Positions 14,391 to 23,257 are shown, counted from the stretch's first letter. The stretch is DNA of 64,000 bases from Cytophagaceae bacterium (GCA_027486845.1 JAIXOL010000039.1:1-64000); one strand, 5' to 3'. Numbers and translations are program-made. The notes: generated by a model not told the origin, from the sequence alone.

Positions 14391-16925
14391 ATGAAAAAGA
14401 TAGTATCAATACTCACACTTTTATTAACTGTCAATATATTGGCATCTGCACAGTTTGGTCCTGGAATGGGTGGAGGACAAAGAGGTGATGGCAATGGCCG
14501 CCCTCAAAGTACACAGCAAGCACCTACATTAAATTTGGAAGGCAATGCTCCAAAAGGAAATTCAAAAGTTTTTGGTTTTGTCATTGACGAAAACGTTTCG
14601 ACAGCCGTTGAGTTTGCAAACGTTGCACTTTATACAAAAGATACCAAGAAAGTTATTGACGGAACTGTAGCTGACGAAAAAGGCAAGTTTTCAATGAGCC
14701 GTGTTGCTGCAGGAGAATACAATTTAGTAATCACTTTCATCGGTTTTAAAGATAAATCCATTGAGGTAAAAGTTGAAAAAGGTAAAGACAATGATTTGGG
14801 TGTAATCAAACTCGCTCAAAGTGTAAAACAATTGGATGAAGTGACCGTAACGGCTGAGAAATCAATGATTGAGGAAAAAGTTGACAGACTAGTTTATAAC
14901 GCCGAAAAAGACTTGACTTCAAAAGGTGGAGATGCCGCCGATATTTTACGTAAAGTGCCAATGCTTTCGGTTGACTTAGATGGAAACGTTTCGCTTCGTG
15001 GAACTTCTAACCTTAAAGTTTTGATAAACAACAAGCCTTCTACAATCGTTGCAAGTAGTATTGCCGATGCTTTGAAAATGATTCCTGCCGATTTGATTAA
15101 AACTGTTGAGGTAATCACTTCTCCATCAGCTAAATACGATGCTGAAGGTTCGGGAGGTATTATTAATATCATCTTGAAAAAATCTACTTTACAAGGTTTA
15201 ACGTTAAATTTTGATTCAGGTGTAGGTATTCGTGGTTCAAATTTAAGCTTAAACGGTAATTATCGTCAAGGAAAATTAGGTGTAACGCTTGGTGGTTTTG
15301 GTCGTGTATTCTATAATAAATCAGCTACGTCTTTAGATCAAACAACCTTAAGAAATGGTATACCTACGTTGACAAATCAAACGGCTGATGCTTTTGATAA
15401 TGGATTATTCGGCAGGTATAATTTAGGATTTGATTATGATTTAGCAAAAAATCAGTCACTTACTGCTTCAGTGGCTTTTGGAACTCGTAATTTCTCACGC
15501 TCACAGGATTTTATAATTAATCAATACAAAAATAGTATTTTAAATTCTACTTCTTTCCGTGATGTAACAAGCAAAGATTTATCAAACTCAGTTGACATCA
15601 ATCTGGATTATATCCGTATTTTCAAGCCTTCACAGGAGTTTTCAATTTCTGGACAGTTTAGCCAAAACAAATTGACTAATAATTTCTTTACCGATTTGTT
15701 AAGTAGTTCAAAAGAATTAGTAAGTCGTCAGAAAAACCTCAACACTAATTTTAATAACGAAATTACATTACAGACTGATTATCAGACACCTATCAAATCA
15801 AATCAGATGTTTGAAATCGGTGCAAAAACCGTAGTTCGTCAAGTAAATAGTGATTATGAGTATTTATTTGCTAATCCAACAGGTTCGTTCTCGTCAGATG
15901 CTCGTAACCCAGCAGGTTTACTAAACTATAGTCAAAATATTGCAGCAGGCTATGTTTCGTATACTTTTTCTACTAAAAATAAATATACATTCAAAGTTGG
16001 TACACGTTATGAATACACAAAAATTACGGCAAATGACCAAAAAAGTGACATCATAATTCCTGCTTATGGAAACCTTGTTCCAAGTGTAAATATCTCGAAA
16101 AGTGTAGGTAAAGCCTCGACTTTGAAAGTGGCTTACAACAACCGTATTCAACGCCCAGGTTTACAACAATTAAACCCGAACTATAATGCTTCAAATCCGC
16201 AGAGTATTTCGATTGGTAATCCAAGTTTGAAACCAGAGATTTCTAATAATCTTGAATTTAGTTTAAGTACCAATATCAAGAAAACTTATTTGAATTTATC
16301 GGTTTTCGGTCGACAAACAAACAACTCAATCACACGTATTTCTATGCCATCTGACACAGTTTTGGGTGCAATTATCACAACATACCAAAACATTGGTAAA
16401 GAACAAACTTTCGGTACAAACATTTTCGGAAACTTTTTTATCACGCCAAAATGGACATTGAATGGTGGTCTTGACTTGTATTATAATTATCTAGAAGGTC
16501 AGCAAACTGGTTTGAATGGTCTTTCAACAACCATTAGCAATTCGGGAATTGTAGTGGGTGGACGTTTACAGTCATCTATTACACTTCAAAAAGGTTGGGC
16601 AATTCAAGCTTTCGGAGGTTTCAGAGGAAACCGTGTGCAATTGCAAGGAACACAAGGCGGAATGGGAATGTACTCAATTGGTGCAAGAAAAGAATTTGCG
16701 AACAAAAAAGGAAGTCTTGGTTTGGCAACAGAAAACTTCTTTGGAATGAAAATGAGAAGCACTCTTACAACTCCAATGTTTAACCAAGTTAGTATCAACA
16801 ATATTTTTAACCAAAATATCAAATTGACATTTAGTTATAAAATTGGTAAAATGAAATTTACCGAAACCAAAAAATCTAAATTGAAAAACGATGACGTGAA
16901 GTCGGGCGGTGATAATAATAATTAA
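14391..16925 (+). CDS. PF14905-type outer-membrane beta-barrel protein (TonB-receptor-like)
   Basis: 844 residues. Signal peptide 1-20 (ASAQ), a Gly/Gln-rich stretch (22-45), a carboxypeptidase-regulatory-like domain (about 57-140, with KVFGFVIDENVSTAVEFANV and AGEYNLVITFIGF), a plug domain (about 150-265, with KVPMLSVDLDGNVSLRGTSN and I-N-N-K-P) and a beta-barrel to the end. A charged Lys/Asp-rich tail follows the last strand. The family resembles TonB-dependent receptors; some members lack an identifiable TonB box, and I do not see one here. It is divergent from the LytTR two-component operon, with a direct-repeat pair in between, so it is a likely target. The substrate is unknown. Confidence 0.88.
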   Translation: MKKIVSILTLLLTVNILASAQFGPGMGGGQRGDGNGRPQSTQQAPTLNLEGNAPKGNSKVFGFVIDENVSTAVEFANVALYTKDTKKVIDGTVADEKGKFSMSRVAAGEYNLVITFIGFKDKSIEVKVEKGKDNDLGVIKLAQSVKQLDEVTVTAEKSMIEEKVDRLVYNAEKDLTSKGGDAADILRKVPMLSVDLDGNVSLRGTSNLKVLINNKPSTIVASSIADALKMIPADLIKTVEVITSPSAKYDAEGSGGIINIILKKSTLQGLTLNFDSGVGIRGSNLSLNGNYRQGKLGVTLGGFGRVFYNKSATSLDQTTLRNGIPTLTNQTADAFDNGLFGRYNLGFDYDLAKNQSLTASVAFGTRNFSRSQDFIINQYKNSILNSTSFRDVTSKDLSNSVDINLDYIRIFKPSQEFSISGQFSQNKLTNNFFTDLLSSSKELVSRQKNLNTNFNNEITLQTDYQTPIKSNQMFEIGAKTVVRQVNSDYEYLFANPTGSFSSDARNPAGLLNYSQNIAAGYVSYTFSTKNKYTFKVGTRYEYTKITANDQKSDIIIPAYGNLVPSVNISKSVGKASTLKVAYNNRIQRPGLQQLNPNYNASNPQSISIGNPSLKPEISNNLEFSLSTNIKKTYLNLSVFGRQTNNSITRISMPSDTVLGAIITTYQNIGKEQTFGTNIFGNFFITPKWTLNGGLDLYYNYLEGQQTGLNGLSTTISNSGIVVGGRLQSSITLQKGWAIQAFGGFRGNRVQLQGTQGGMGMYSIGARKEFANKKGSLGLATENFFGMKMRSTLTTPMFNQVSINNIFNQNIKLTFSYKIGKMKFTETKKSKLKNDDVKSGGDNNN

Positions 16926-16945
16926 TAGTGTGGTTATAAAGTAAT

Positions 16946-16986
16946 TAATAATGGATTTTGGACTTTTCTTTCCTTATCCATTATTA
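16946..16986 (+). terminator. hairpin after the PF14905 barrel gene
   Basis: TAATAATGGAT (16946-16956) is perfectly complementary to 16976-16986. It is AT-rich with a 19-nt loop, and there is no strong T-run. It is probably the first of two hairpins that end this transcript. Confidence 0.4.
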
Positions 16987-17031
16987 TTGAGTCATAAAAT
17001 AGAAAGATTTTTTTGATTAGGTTGAAAAATT

Positions 17032-17070
17032 AGAAGGCTTGTGGTTTTCTACAAGCCACCTTCTTTTTTT
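17032..17070 (+). terminator. rho-independent terminator
   Basis: The stem AGAAGG-CTTGT pairs with ACAAG-CCTTCT around a short loop, with a 3-nt bulge, followed by seven T. It ends the 14391-16925 transcript. Confidence 0.7.
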
Positions 17071-17139
17071 AGTTTTATCAGCAGTCAACATTAATTAGTT
17101 TTCTTTCGTAAAAATAAAAAGTATAATCAAATTCTGAAT

Positions 17140-17190
17140 AAATACTAATATAGTTTATCAATAATTAGTATTTTTATCAAATAATAAACT
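17140..17190 (+). promoter_or_regulatory. inverted repeats in the leader of the dienelactone hydrolase gene
   Basis: AATACTAAT (17141-17149) pairs with ATTAGTATT (17164-17172), and AGTTTAT (17152-17158) pairs with ATAAACT (17184-17190). The two pairings overlap, so they exclude each other. They lie just before the ATG at 17202. This may be an operator or a leader structure; the AT-richness makes chance pairing possible. Confidence 0.3.
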
Positions 17191-17201
17191 CTATTAAGAC
17201 T

Positions 17202-18062
17202 ATGAATCAAGAAATTATCAACCTTTTCGACGAGTACACCCACAAGCCACTCACACGAAGCGATTTTATGACCCGATTGGCAAAACTCGCTGGAGGAACT
17301 GCCGCTGCAATAGCTATTTTGCCTCTTTTAGAAGTAAACTATGCCAACGCAATGACGATTGCCGAAGATGATGAAGATATTATTACCGAAGATATTACCT
17401 ATGAAGGTGATGGCTCAACAATGAAAGCCTATCTTGCGAAACCAAAGAAAATTTTAGGTAAAATAGGTGCGGTTTTGGTTATACACGAAAACCGAGGTTT
17501 AAATCCACACATCAAAGACGTAACTCGTCGAGTGGCAAAAGCAGGTTTTATCGCTTTGGGTGTTGATGCTCTTTCGCCACTTGGTGGAACACCCGCCAAC
17601 GAAGATGAAGCTCGTGGCTTATTTGCCAAATTGGATGCTCCAAAAAATATCAATAATTTCGTTAAAGGTTTTGATTACCTACGTTCAATAAATGAAAGTA
17701 ATGGAAAAACAGCCTGTGTCGGTTTTTGTTGGGGTGGTGGTTTAGCTAATCAATTAGCTGTAAATTCTCCGCAACTTAATGCTGCGGTCGCCTATTATGG
17801 CCGTCAGGCAGATACAGTCGATGTGCCAAAAATCAAAGCATCATTGATGCTTCACTATGGTGGACTTGATGAGCGTGTAAATACGGGCATTCCAGCTTAC
17901 GAAACAGCCCTAAAAGCTGCAGGTATAAAACATGAAATTTTTATTTATGAAGGAGCAAATCATGCTTTCAACAACGATACAGCTCCCACCCGATATAATG
18001 CCGAAGTAGCTAAATTAGCTTGGGAGCGAACACTTCGTTTGTTTAAAGACACAATCGCTTAA
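17202..18062 (+). CDS. dienelactone hydrolase family protein
   Basis: 286 residues. An N-terminal extension with a hydrophobic stretch (about 28-47, LAGGTAAAIAILPLL) preceded by SDFMTRLAKL looks like a Tat-like export signal. The alpha/beta-hydrolase domain spans about 65-286. The DLH triad is visible: nucleophile C176 in G-F-C-W-G-G, D223 in G-G-L-D-E-R, H254 in G-A-N-H-A-F; E96 in H-E-N-R-G corresponds to the family's conserved Glu. These enzymes cleave lactones or related esters; Cys rather than Ser as nucleophile supports DLH. The substrate is unknown. It stands alone, followed after 131 bp by a YceI gene with its own promoter. Confidence 0.88.
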   Translation: MNQEIINLFDEYTHKPLTRSDFMTRLAKLAGGTAAAIAILPLLEVNYANAMTIAEDDEDIITEDITYEGDGSTMKAYLAKPKKILGKIGAVLVIHENRGLNPHIKDVTRRVAKAGFIALGVDALSPLGGTPANEDEARGLFAKLDAPKNINNFVKGFDYLRSINESNGKTACVGFCWGGGLANQLAVNSPQLNAAVAYYGRQADTVDVPKIKASLMLHYGGLDERVNTGIPAYETALKAAGIKHEIFIYEGANHAFNNDTAPTRYNAEVAKLAWERTLRLFKDTIA

Positions 18063-18111
18063 ACATGTATAGTCTATCTTGTTAATAGATTGTTAAAAAT
18101 ATTAAAATAGT

Positions 18112-18141
18112 TTGTCAAAACATTATATGTCATTACATTTG
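18112..18141 (+). promoter_or_regulatory. Bacteroidota housekeeping promoter of the YceI gene
   Basis: TTG at 18112-18114 and TACATTTG at 18134-18141, 19 bp apart, match the Bacteroidota sigma-ABfr consensus TTG / TAnnTTTG. The start codon is 53 bp after the -7 box. Confidence 0.65.
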
Positions 18142-18193
18142 TTAAATATGTTTAGTCTAATTTTTATAAGTATTAACCAAAAAAAACAGTAAA

Positions 18194-18757
18194 ATGAAAA
18201 AAATCACAATACTCGCTTTTACTTTATTAGCATCGGTTGCATCTTTTGCACAAAAATGGTCACTTGACAAAGCTCACGCTAAAATGACTTTTACAGTAAC
18301 TCACTTAATGATGTCAGAAGTTGACGGAGTTTTCAAAAGCTTTGATGCTTCAGTTACGTCTTCAAAAGAAGATTTCTCAGATGCAGTTTTTGAGTTAACA
18401 GCTGATTTGAAACAAGTGACTACAAATCAAGAAAATCGTGATGCTCACCTTCAAAGAGATGATATGTTTGATACTGCAAAGTTTCCAACATTGACTTTCA
18501 AAAGCACGGGAATCACTGCTGCTGGCCCAAAAAAATATAAATTGGCTGGTAACTTAACTATCAAAGGGGTTACCAAACCAGTTACTTTAGACCTTACATT
18601 GGTTGGTACAGGTGCCGCACGTGATGGAAAGAAATTAGTAGGTTTCAAAGTTACTGGTGCTGTAAAACGTACTGACTTTGGTGTTGGTACAATGCCAGGT
18701 GCAGTTGTAGCTGACGAAGTTGAACTTCGTGCTTCTGGTGAGTTTAAAGCAAACTAA
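18194..18757 (+). CDS. YceI family protein
   Basis: 187 residues, signal peptide ending at SFAQ (about residue 20). The classical YceI pattern is present: W-S-L-D-K-A-H-A-K-M-T-F-T-V-T-H-L-M-M-S-E-V-D-G-V-F at the start, D-A-H-L-Q-R-D-D-M-F-D-T-A-K-F-P-T-L-T-F in the middle, N-L-T-I-K-G-V-T-K-P-V and a final R-T-D-F-G-V-G strand. The family forms a lipocalin-like barrel binding isoprenoid-type ligands in the periplasm. It is a single-gene unit with a good promoter upstream and a terminator 23 bp after the stop. Confidence 0.94.
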   Translation: MKKITILAFTLLASVASFAQKWSLDKAHAKMTFTVTHLMMSEVDGVFKSFDASVTSSKEDFSDAVFELTADLKQVTTNQENRDAHLQRDDMFDTAKFPTLTFKSTGITAAGPKKYKLAGNLTIKGVTKPVTLDLTLVGTGAARDGKKLVGFKVTGAVKRTDFGVGTMPGAVVADEVELRASGEFKAN

Positions 18758-18780
18758 TTCTTAGCTTTATAACATTACAA

Positions 18781-18817
18781 AAGCATACAGAGAGCGAATC
18801 TCGGTATGCTTTTTTTG
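18781..18817 (+). terminator. rho-independent terminator of the YceI gene
   Basis: AAGCATAC and GTATGCTT form the outer stem, GAGA and TCTC the inner stem, followed by a run of T (18809-18815 and beyond). Confidence 0.85.
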
Positions 18818-18822
18818 TTTTC

Positions 18823-18866
18823 ATGACAATTGTCATATTTTTAGAAAACTGACTTTGATAGCTTTG
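18823..18866 (+). promoter_or_regulatory. FNR/CRP-like palindrome and -7 box of the RIC gene
   Basis: ATGACAATTGTCAT (18823-18836) is a perfect 14-bp palindrome with TGAC-N4-GTCA half-sites, the layout of FNR/DNR-type operators. TAGCTTTG (18859-18866) fits the -7 box, but no TTG lies at the usual 19-21 bp. The palindrome is centred about 43 bp before the presumed start, where activators of this family bind. Confidence 0.5.
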
Positions 18867-18895
18867 TCTATTAAGATGTAAAGGATGATAAACAT

Positions 18896-19594
18896 ATGAC
18901 AACAGCGAATAATCTAATTAATAGTTCAAAAATGCTCCAAATGATTACGGAGCGATTAGACATAACTCCCAAAACCAAGGCAATTAAGCACATCGAAATG
19001 AACCCCGAATTGATTGAGCTGATTTTGGATTTGTATAATGATGATGAAGATTTTCCTTTCGAGAAAATGCAGAGGTTTTCGGTAGAGGAAATTTTGGATT
19101 ATCTCCAATCTACACACCAATATTATTTGAGCAAGAAATTGCCAGAGATAGAGCAATCTTTGTTGCACATTTTTAGTAAATACGGTCAAAGTCACCAACT
19201 TTTGGCTAGTTTGGCGATTTTCTTCAACATTTATAAAAACAAGCTAGTTGACCATATTCTTTTGGAAGAAAAACAATTATTCCCTTATATTCGACGAATG
19301 ATTATTGCTTCAAAAGTGAAGGCGGTTTGTGCAGAAAGTCTTGAAATTGATATGGAATTTTCGATAGAAAAATTTATATCAAGCCACTCACCAATTGAAG
19401 ACGAGTTGAAAGAAGTTAGCGAAATCATTAAACAATATTCTGATAACAAAACCACACCATTGCCCTATAAAGTTTTCTTGAATCAAGTTGAGTTATTTGA
19501 ACTTGAACTCCGTAAGCACGCCATTATTGAAGACCACGTACTAGTGCCGATGGTGATTGAACTTGAAAAACAAACTAAGCATTTTTCAAATTAG
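18896..19594 (+). CDS. RIC-like iron-sulfur repair / hemerythrin-domain protein
   Basis: 232 residues, cytoplasmic. A short N-terminal helical part (1-70) precedes a four-helix domain with hemerythrin-like His/Glu positions: THQYYLSKKLPEIE (H94), HILLEEKQLFPYI, SSHSPIEDELKE and R-K-H-A-I-I-E-D-H-V-L-V-P. This arrangement is like RIC/ScdA/YtfE proteins, which repair Fe-S clusters after nitrosative or oxidative damage through a di-iron site. The usual N-terminal ScdA_N Cys motif is not visible. The upstream TGAC-N4-GTCA palindrome fits control by an NO- or oxygen-sensing FNR-type regulator. Confidence 0.8.
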   Translation: MTTANNLINSSKMLQMITERLDITPKTKAIKHIEMNPELIELILDLYNDDEDFPFEKMQRFSVEEILDYLQSTHQYYLSKKLPEIEQSLLHIFSKYGQSHQLLASLAIFFNIYKNKLVDHILLEEKQLFPYIRRMIIASKVKAVCAESLEIDMEFSIEKFISSHSPIEDELKEVSEIIKQYSDNKTTPLPYKVFLNQVELFELELRKHAIIEDHVLVPMVIELEKQTKHFSN

Positions 19595-19620
19595 AAAAAC
19601 ATATGCCTCAAATAAAAGTG

Positions 19621-19652
19621 CAAGGCTCGGTGATTCATCATCGGGCTTTTTT
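19621..19652 (+). terminator. rho-independent terminator of the RIC-like gene
   Basis: GCTCGGTGAT pairs with ATCATCGGGC (two G-U pairs) around a 2-nt loop, followed by six T. Confidence 0.7.
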
Positions 19653-19690
19653 GTTATCTTTAAAAATGTTTTATTTACTTCATCTGTTTT

Positions 19691-20554
19691 ATGAAAAAAA
19701 GACTTGCAGTTTTATTCTTATTATTTTTTCAATTTTCGCAAACTTACGCACAACAATCACAAAAAGGCTTACTTTGGGAAATTTCGGGTAATGGACTTTC
19801 GCAACCATCCTATATTTTTGGAACAATTCATTTGATTTGTCCAGATAATTTTTTTGTTCCGAAAAGCACAGCAGTAAAATTTAAAATTGCCCAACAGGTT
19901 TTTTTAGAAATTGACATGGATGACCAGCAGATGATGATGAAAACTCAAAAATTGATGATGTCAGCCGATGGAAAAAAGTTGAAGGATATTATGAATGAGT
20001 CTGATTATCAGATTTTTAGTAAGTATTTTAAGAAAATTTCTGGGATGGACGTAGCAATGTTTGGTTCAGCAAAACCAATGGTTTATTTGAGTTTTGCATT
20101 AATGAAATCGGCTGGATGCCCGATGCCAAAATCTTATGAAGAGTATTTTGTGAAAGAAGCAAAAGCAGAGAAGAAAGAAGTTTTTGGTCTTGAAACGATT
20201 GAAGACCAAGTGGCGGTCATGGATAGAGCAACGACTGAGCAACAAGTTGGATGGTTGATGGATGCAGTCAAAGAAACTGAAAATGGCAATGCAATTTATA
20301 ATCAAATGATAGATTTGTATAAAAAACAAGATATTGAAGCTTTGACGAAAATGATTTCAGGGCAAATGGTAGGAATGAAAGGAATGCAAGATGAATTGTT
20401 AGATAAAAGAAATCAAAACTGGATTCCTGTTATCGAACAGAACATAAGTCAAAAATCAACGTTTTTTGCGGTAGGAGCGGGGCATTTGGGAGGAGAAAAA
20501 GGCGTATTGAAACTTTTACAGCAAAAAGGTTACTCATTGAAGAGTTTATTGTAA
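19691..20554 (+). CDS. TraB/GumN family protein
   Basis: 287 residues with signal peptide (1-20, TYAQ). The domain begins LLWEISGNGLSQPSYIFGTIH, with the G-T-I-H motif conserved in this family of putative metal-dependent proteins, and ends F-F-A-V-G-A-G-H-L-G-G-E-K-G-V-L-x-L-L-x-x-x-G-Y, the second signature. A Met-rich middle (about 75-170) is notable: MDDQQMMMKTQKLMM and MISGQMVGMKGMQ. The family is linked to proteolysis-like or haem-related functions, but no activity is established. The gene is a single unit between two terminator or promoter regions. Confidence 0.9.
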   Translation: MKKRLAVLFLLFFQFSQTYAQQSQKGLLWEISGNGLSQPSYIFGTIHLICPDNFFVPKSTAVKFKIAQQVFLEIDMDDQQMMMKTQKLMMSADGKKLKDIMNESDYQIFSKYFKKISGMDVAMFGSAKPMVYLSFALMKSAGCPMPKSYEEYFVKEAKAEKKEVFGLETIEDQVAVMDRATTEQQVGWLMDAVKETENGNAIYNQMIDLYKKQDIEALTKMISGQMVGMKGMQDELLDKRNQNWIPVIEQNISQKSTFFAVGAGHLGGEKGVLKLLQQKGYSLKSLL

Positions 20555-20596
20555 AAAACGAAATTGCTTAGAAACGAAACAATCACGGCTTATTTA

Positions 20597-20626
20597 TTGC
20601 TAATAAGGTACTTAATGCTATATTTG
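20597..20626 (+). promoter_or_regulatory. Bacteroidota housekeeping promoter of the helicase gene
   Basis: TTG at 20597-20599 and TATATTTG at 20619-20626, 19 bp apart, a full match to the Bacteroidota consensus. The gene start is 44 bp downstream. Confidence 0.65.
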
Positions 20627-20669
20627 TAGATATTAAAGCTTTCATAAGTCCTATTTAATTATTAAAAAA

Positions 20670-21920
20670 TTGCAATTTAACGAACTTAACCTTCATGATG
20701 ACGTACTTACAGGAGTGGACGCCATGAATTATTTACAAGTAACTCCAATTCAAGAGAAGGCAATTCCAATTATTCTAGCTGGCAAGGATTTGATAGCTTC
20801 GGCTCAAACTGGCACAGGCAAAACAGCAGCTTATTTGATTCCTATTTTAGATAAAATTAGTCGTGAGCCGAGTAATCATACTTCAGCACTTATATTAGTT
20901 CCAACTCGTGAACTCGCCAAGCAAATTGATGAGCAAATAGAGGGTTTTAGTTATTTTATTCAAGCTACAAGCCTTGCTATATATGGTGGAGGAAAAGGAG
21001 AAGATTGGGATCAACAACGCAAAGCTCTTGTAAAAGGTGCTGATATTATTATTGCCACTCCTGGCCGCTTGATGGCTCACATGAATTCTGGTGAGGTAAA
21101 ATTCGATAGTTTAAAATGTCTAATTTTAGATGAAGCCGATAAAATGATGGATATGGGTTTTTCGGATGATATACTTTTTGTATTAAAACATTTGCCACAA
21201 AATCGCCAAAATTTGATGTTTTCGGCCACCATGCCAAAAAAAATCAGAGATTTTGCAGATAAAATCCTTAAAAATCCAGAAGAAATCAGATTGGCTGTGT
21301 CAAAACCAGCAGTAGGTATTGACCAACAGTTTTATTTAGCTTCTGACGAACAAAAACTCCCTTTATTGATTCATTTGATGAAAAATACGGTAGCAGAATC
21401 TGTTATTATTTTCACATCACAGAAATCAATGATTGAAAAAGTTGTTCGAATGTTGAATCGAAATAGGTTTGAAGCAAGAGGGATTTCATCTGATAATACG
21501 CAAGAAGACCGAGAAGAATCATTGAGAGGTTTTAAGAATAAGCAATTCAAGATTTTGGTAGCTACAGATGTACTTTCGAGGGGAATTGACATCAATAACC
21601 TTAATTTGGTAATTAATATTGACGTGCCACGTGATGCCGAAGATTATATTCACCGAATTGGACGAACTGCTCGTGCGGAGACGACAGGAACGGCTTTTAC
21701 TTTTATTAATGAAAAAGACCAATATCGCATTGCAAATATCGAAAAGCTATTGGAAAGAGTAGTTGATAAACAAAATATTACTGAAAGTTTAGGTTTGGGA
21801 ATCGCTCCTGAATACAAAGAAACTCAGGCACGCAAACCTTTTAGAAAGCCTGTTGGGAAGAAGAAGTTTTTTAATAAGAAAAGTGGTGATATCAAAAAAC
21901 CTCATGCGGGACAAAGCTAA
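20670..21920 (+). CDS. DEAD-box RNA helicase (RhlE-like)
   Basis: 416 residues, apparently starting at TTG (20670), because the conserved F-x-x-L-x-L-x-x-x-V-L-x-G segment before the Q motif would be lost from any later ATG. Motifs in order: Q motif (TPIQEKAIP), A-Q-T-G-T-G-K-T (I), P-T-R-E-L-A (Ia), T-P-G-R (Ib), D-E-A-D (II), S-A-T (III), V-A-T-D-V-L-S-R-G-I-D (V) and H-R-I-G-R-T-A-R (VI). A basic tail (about 385-416) is rich in Lys/Arg. It unwinds RNA during ribosome assembly or RNA decay. It has its own promoter and terminator. Confidence 0.93.
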   Translation: MQFNELNLHDDVLTGVDAMNYLQVTPIQEKAIPIILAGKDLIASAQTGTGKTAAYLIPILDKISREPSNHTSALILVPTRELAKQIDEQIEGFSYFIQATSLAIYGGGKGEDWDQQRKALVKGADIIIATPGRLMAHMNSGEVKFDSLKCLILDEADKMMDMGFSDDILFVLKHLPQNRQNLMFSATMPKKIRDFADKILKNPEEIRLAVSKPAVGIDQQFYLASDEQKLPLLIHLMKNTVAESVIIFTSQKSMIEKVVRMLNRNRFEARGISSDNTQEDREESLRGFKNKQFKILVATDVLSRGIDINNLNLVINIDVPRDAEDYIHRIGRTARAETTGTAFTFINEKDQYRIANIEKLLERVVDKQNITESLGLGIAPEYKETQARKPFRKPVGKKKFFNKKSGDIKKPHAGQS

Positions 21921-21941
21921 ATGGTTTGTCATTAAAATAAT

Positions 21942-21974
21942 AAAAGCGAGTTAACAATCTGTTGGCTCGCTTTT
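21942..21974. terminator. bidirectional terminator between helicase and secG
   Basis: AAAAGCGAG pairs perfectly with CTCGCTTTT around a 15-nt loop, with A-run and T-run flanks. It lies between convergent genes and can end both transcripts. Confidence 0.85.
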
Positions 21975-22011
21975 ATTTTAAGACAGCTTGTTATATGCTG
22001 TTTTCAGAAAA

Positions 22012-22368
22012 TTATTTCTTAGGTTGAGTAGCAGGAGTTGCTGCAGGAGCCGTACCAGCCGCCGGCGTTGCTACTGGAACGGTTGGGCGAGCAGTTGCTT
22101 TTTCAACGTTTAAGCCATTATCGTTGGTTGCTGCTGCACCTGTTTTGTCCATAAAAATACCTGCAGTTAAAGCACCTACAATGATGAAAGCAAAAAAGCC
22201 CCAAGTGAGTTGTTCAAGAATATCACCTGTGCGTTGTACACCAAACATTTGAGAGCCAGCACCACCAAATTCGCTCGAAAGACCACCACCTTTTGGGTTT
22301 TGAATCATAATCACTAATACTAACAATATGGCAATAATTACCATTAAAACTAAGACTGTAGTGTACAT
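22012..22368 (-). CDS. secG: preprotein translocase subunit SecG
   Basis: 118 residues with the SecG layout: a first transmembrane helix (TVLVLMVIIAILLVLVIMIQN), the conserved cytoplasmic loop P-K-G-G-G-L-S-S-E-F-G-G-A-G-S-Q-M-F-G-V, and a second helix (LTWGFFAFIIVGALTAGIF). A Thr/Ala/Pro-rich tail (about 90-118) is typical of Bacteroidota SecG. The protein assists SecYE in export. It is the last gene of a minus-strand series with the TPR, LptE, sigma-54 regulator and MiaB genes, an order conserved in Bacteroidota. Confidence 0.93.
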   Translation of the reverse strand: MYTTVLVLMVIIAILLVLVIMIQNPKGGGLSSEFGGAGSQMFGVQRTGDILEQLTWGFFAFIIVGALTAGIFMDKTGAAATNDNGLNVEKATARPTVPVATPAAGTAPAATPATQPKK

Positions 22369-22487
22369 TTTTACAATGAATGATTAACTTATGAAAAATA
22401 TTTTAAAATTTCTTTTTTTAAGAAATGACAAAAAATATGCCTAAATGACTGATAATGAATAAGTTACTGAAAAATTATTTCTAATAA

Positions 22488-23150
22488 CTATTGCATTTTC
22501 TTTTGTAAATCTGCTATTTTTTCCGCAAAGTAAGTACTTTTTTCGGGATTTTTCACTAAAAGTTTCTTATAAACTTCTATTGCTTGGTCGAAACGACCCT
22601 GGCGAGACAATATTTTGGCATAACTTTCAGTTAATAATGGACCTTTGAGAGTTGTGCTGCGTTCACTTAAATCTTCTATTTCAACATTGGGGCCACCTTG
22701 TCTTATAGGTTGAATACGTGGCTCTTTCTTGATAAATTGCTCAATAATAGCCAATTGTTCGTCTTGAATATTTCTTAATGCTGGTTTTGCAATTGATTCT
22801 ATTAGTTCTTCTTCCAATTTCTCACGGTTTAATTCTTCTTCAATAGTTCCTTGCGAAAACTTATTTTCGAGTGGATTGTCTGATACTTTTACAGTTGGAA
22901 TTGAGTTCCAATCCATATCGTTTTCTATTACTTTTCTTAGGGCGTTTCTGCTTAGGGCATAAATTGCAGCTTTCCGAACTGCATCTTTGGCAATTTCGGG
23001 TGCTTTGGCATAAATACCTTTTGCAATGAGCGTATAACCCAGCTGAAAATACGGATATTTCTTTATCGCATTTTCCATCTGCATTATTTCATTAAGAGAT
23101 AATGCTTGAGGATTACTCATGTAGTTTTTAAAGTTATTTTTATCCAACAT
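22488..23150 (-). CDS. TPR-containing conserved protein
   Basis: 220 residues, no signal peptide, probably cytoplasmic. It starts with a helical segment (ALSLNEIMQMENAIKKYPYFQ). A charged middle follows (about 90-160). Near residues 175-218 lies a tetratricopeptide-like repeat (ESYAKILSRQGRFDQAIEVYKKLLVKNPEKSTYFAEKI). Such proteins occur between lptE and secG in many Bacteroidota, and no function is established. The position suggests a link to envelope biogenesis. Confidence 0.75.
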   Translation of the reverse strand: MLDKNNFKNYMSNPQALSLNEIMQMENAIKKYPYFQLGYTLIAKGIYAKAPEIAKDAVRKAAIYALSRNALRKVIENDMDWNSIPTVKVSDNPLENKFSQGTIEEELNREKLEEELIESIAKPALRNIQDEQLAIIEQFIKKEPRIQPIRQGGPNVEIEDLSERSTTLKGPLLTESYAKILSRQGRFDQAIEVYKKLLVKNPEKSTYFAEKIADLQKKMQ

Positions 23151-23166
23151 ATTTAGTGAAATTAAG

Positions 23167-23251
23167 AATTAAGAATGTAGAATGAAGAATTACATTAGCA
23201 GTCAAAATGGCAATCCTTCAATTCTTATTTCGTAATTCATCATTCTTAATT
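23167..23251 (+). repeat. imperfect AT-rich inverted repeat
   Basis: AATTAAGAATG (23167-23177) pairs with CATTCTTAATT (23241-23251), and GAATTAC (23187-23193) pairs with GTAATTC (23232-23238). This 'AATTAAGAATGAAGAATTAC' type of repeat is common between Bacteroidota genes. It may act as a spacer or terminator between lptE and the TPR gene. Confidence 0.5.
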
Positions 23252-23257
23252 GATTTA

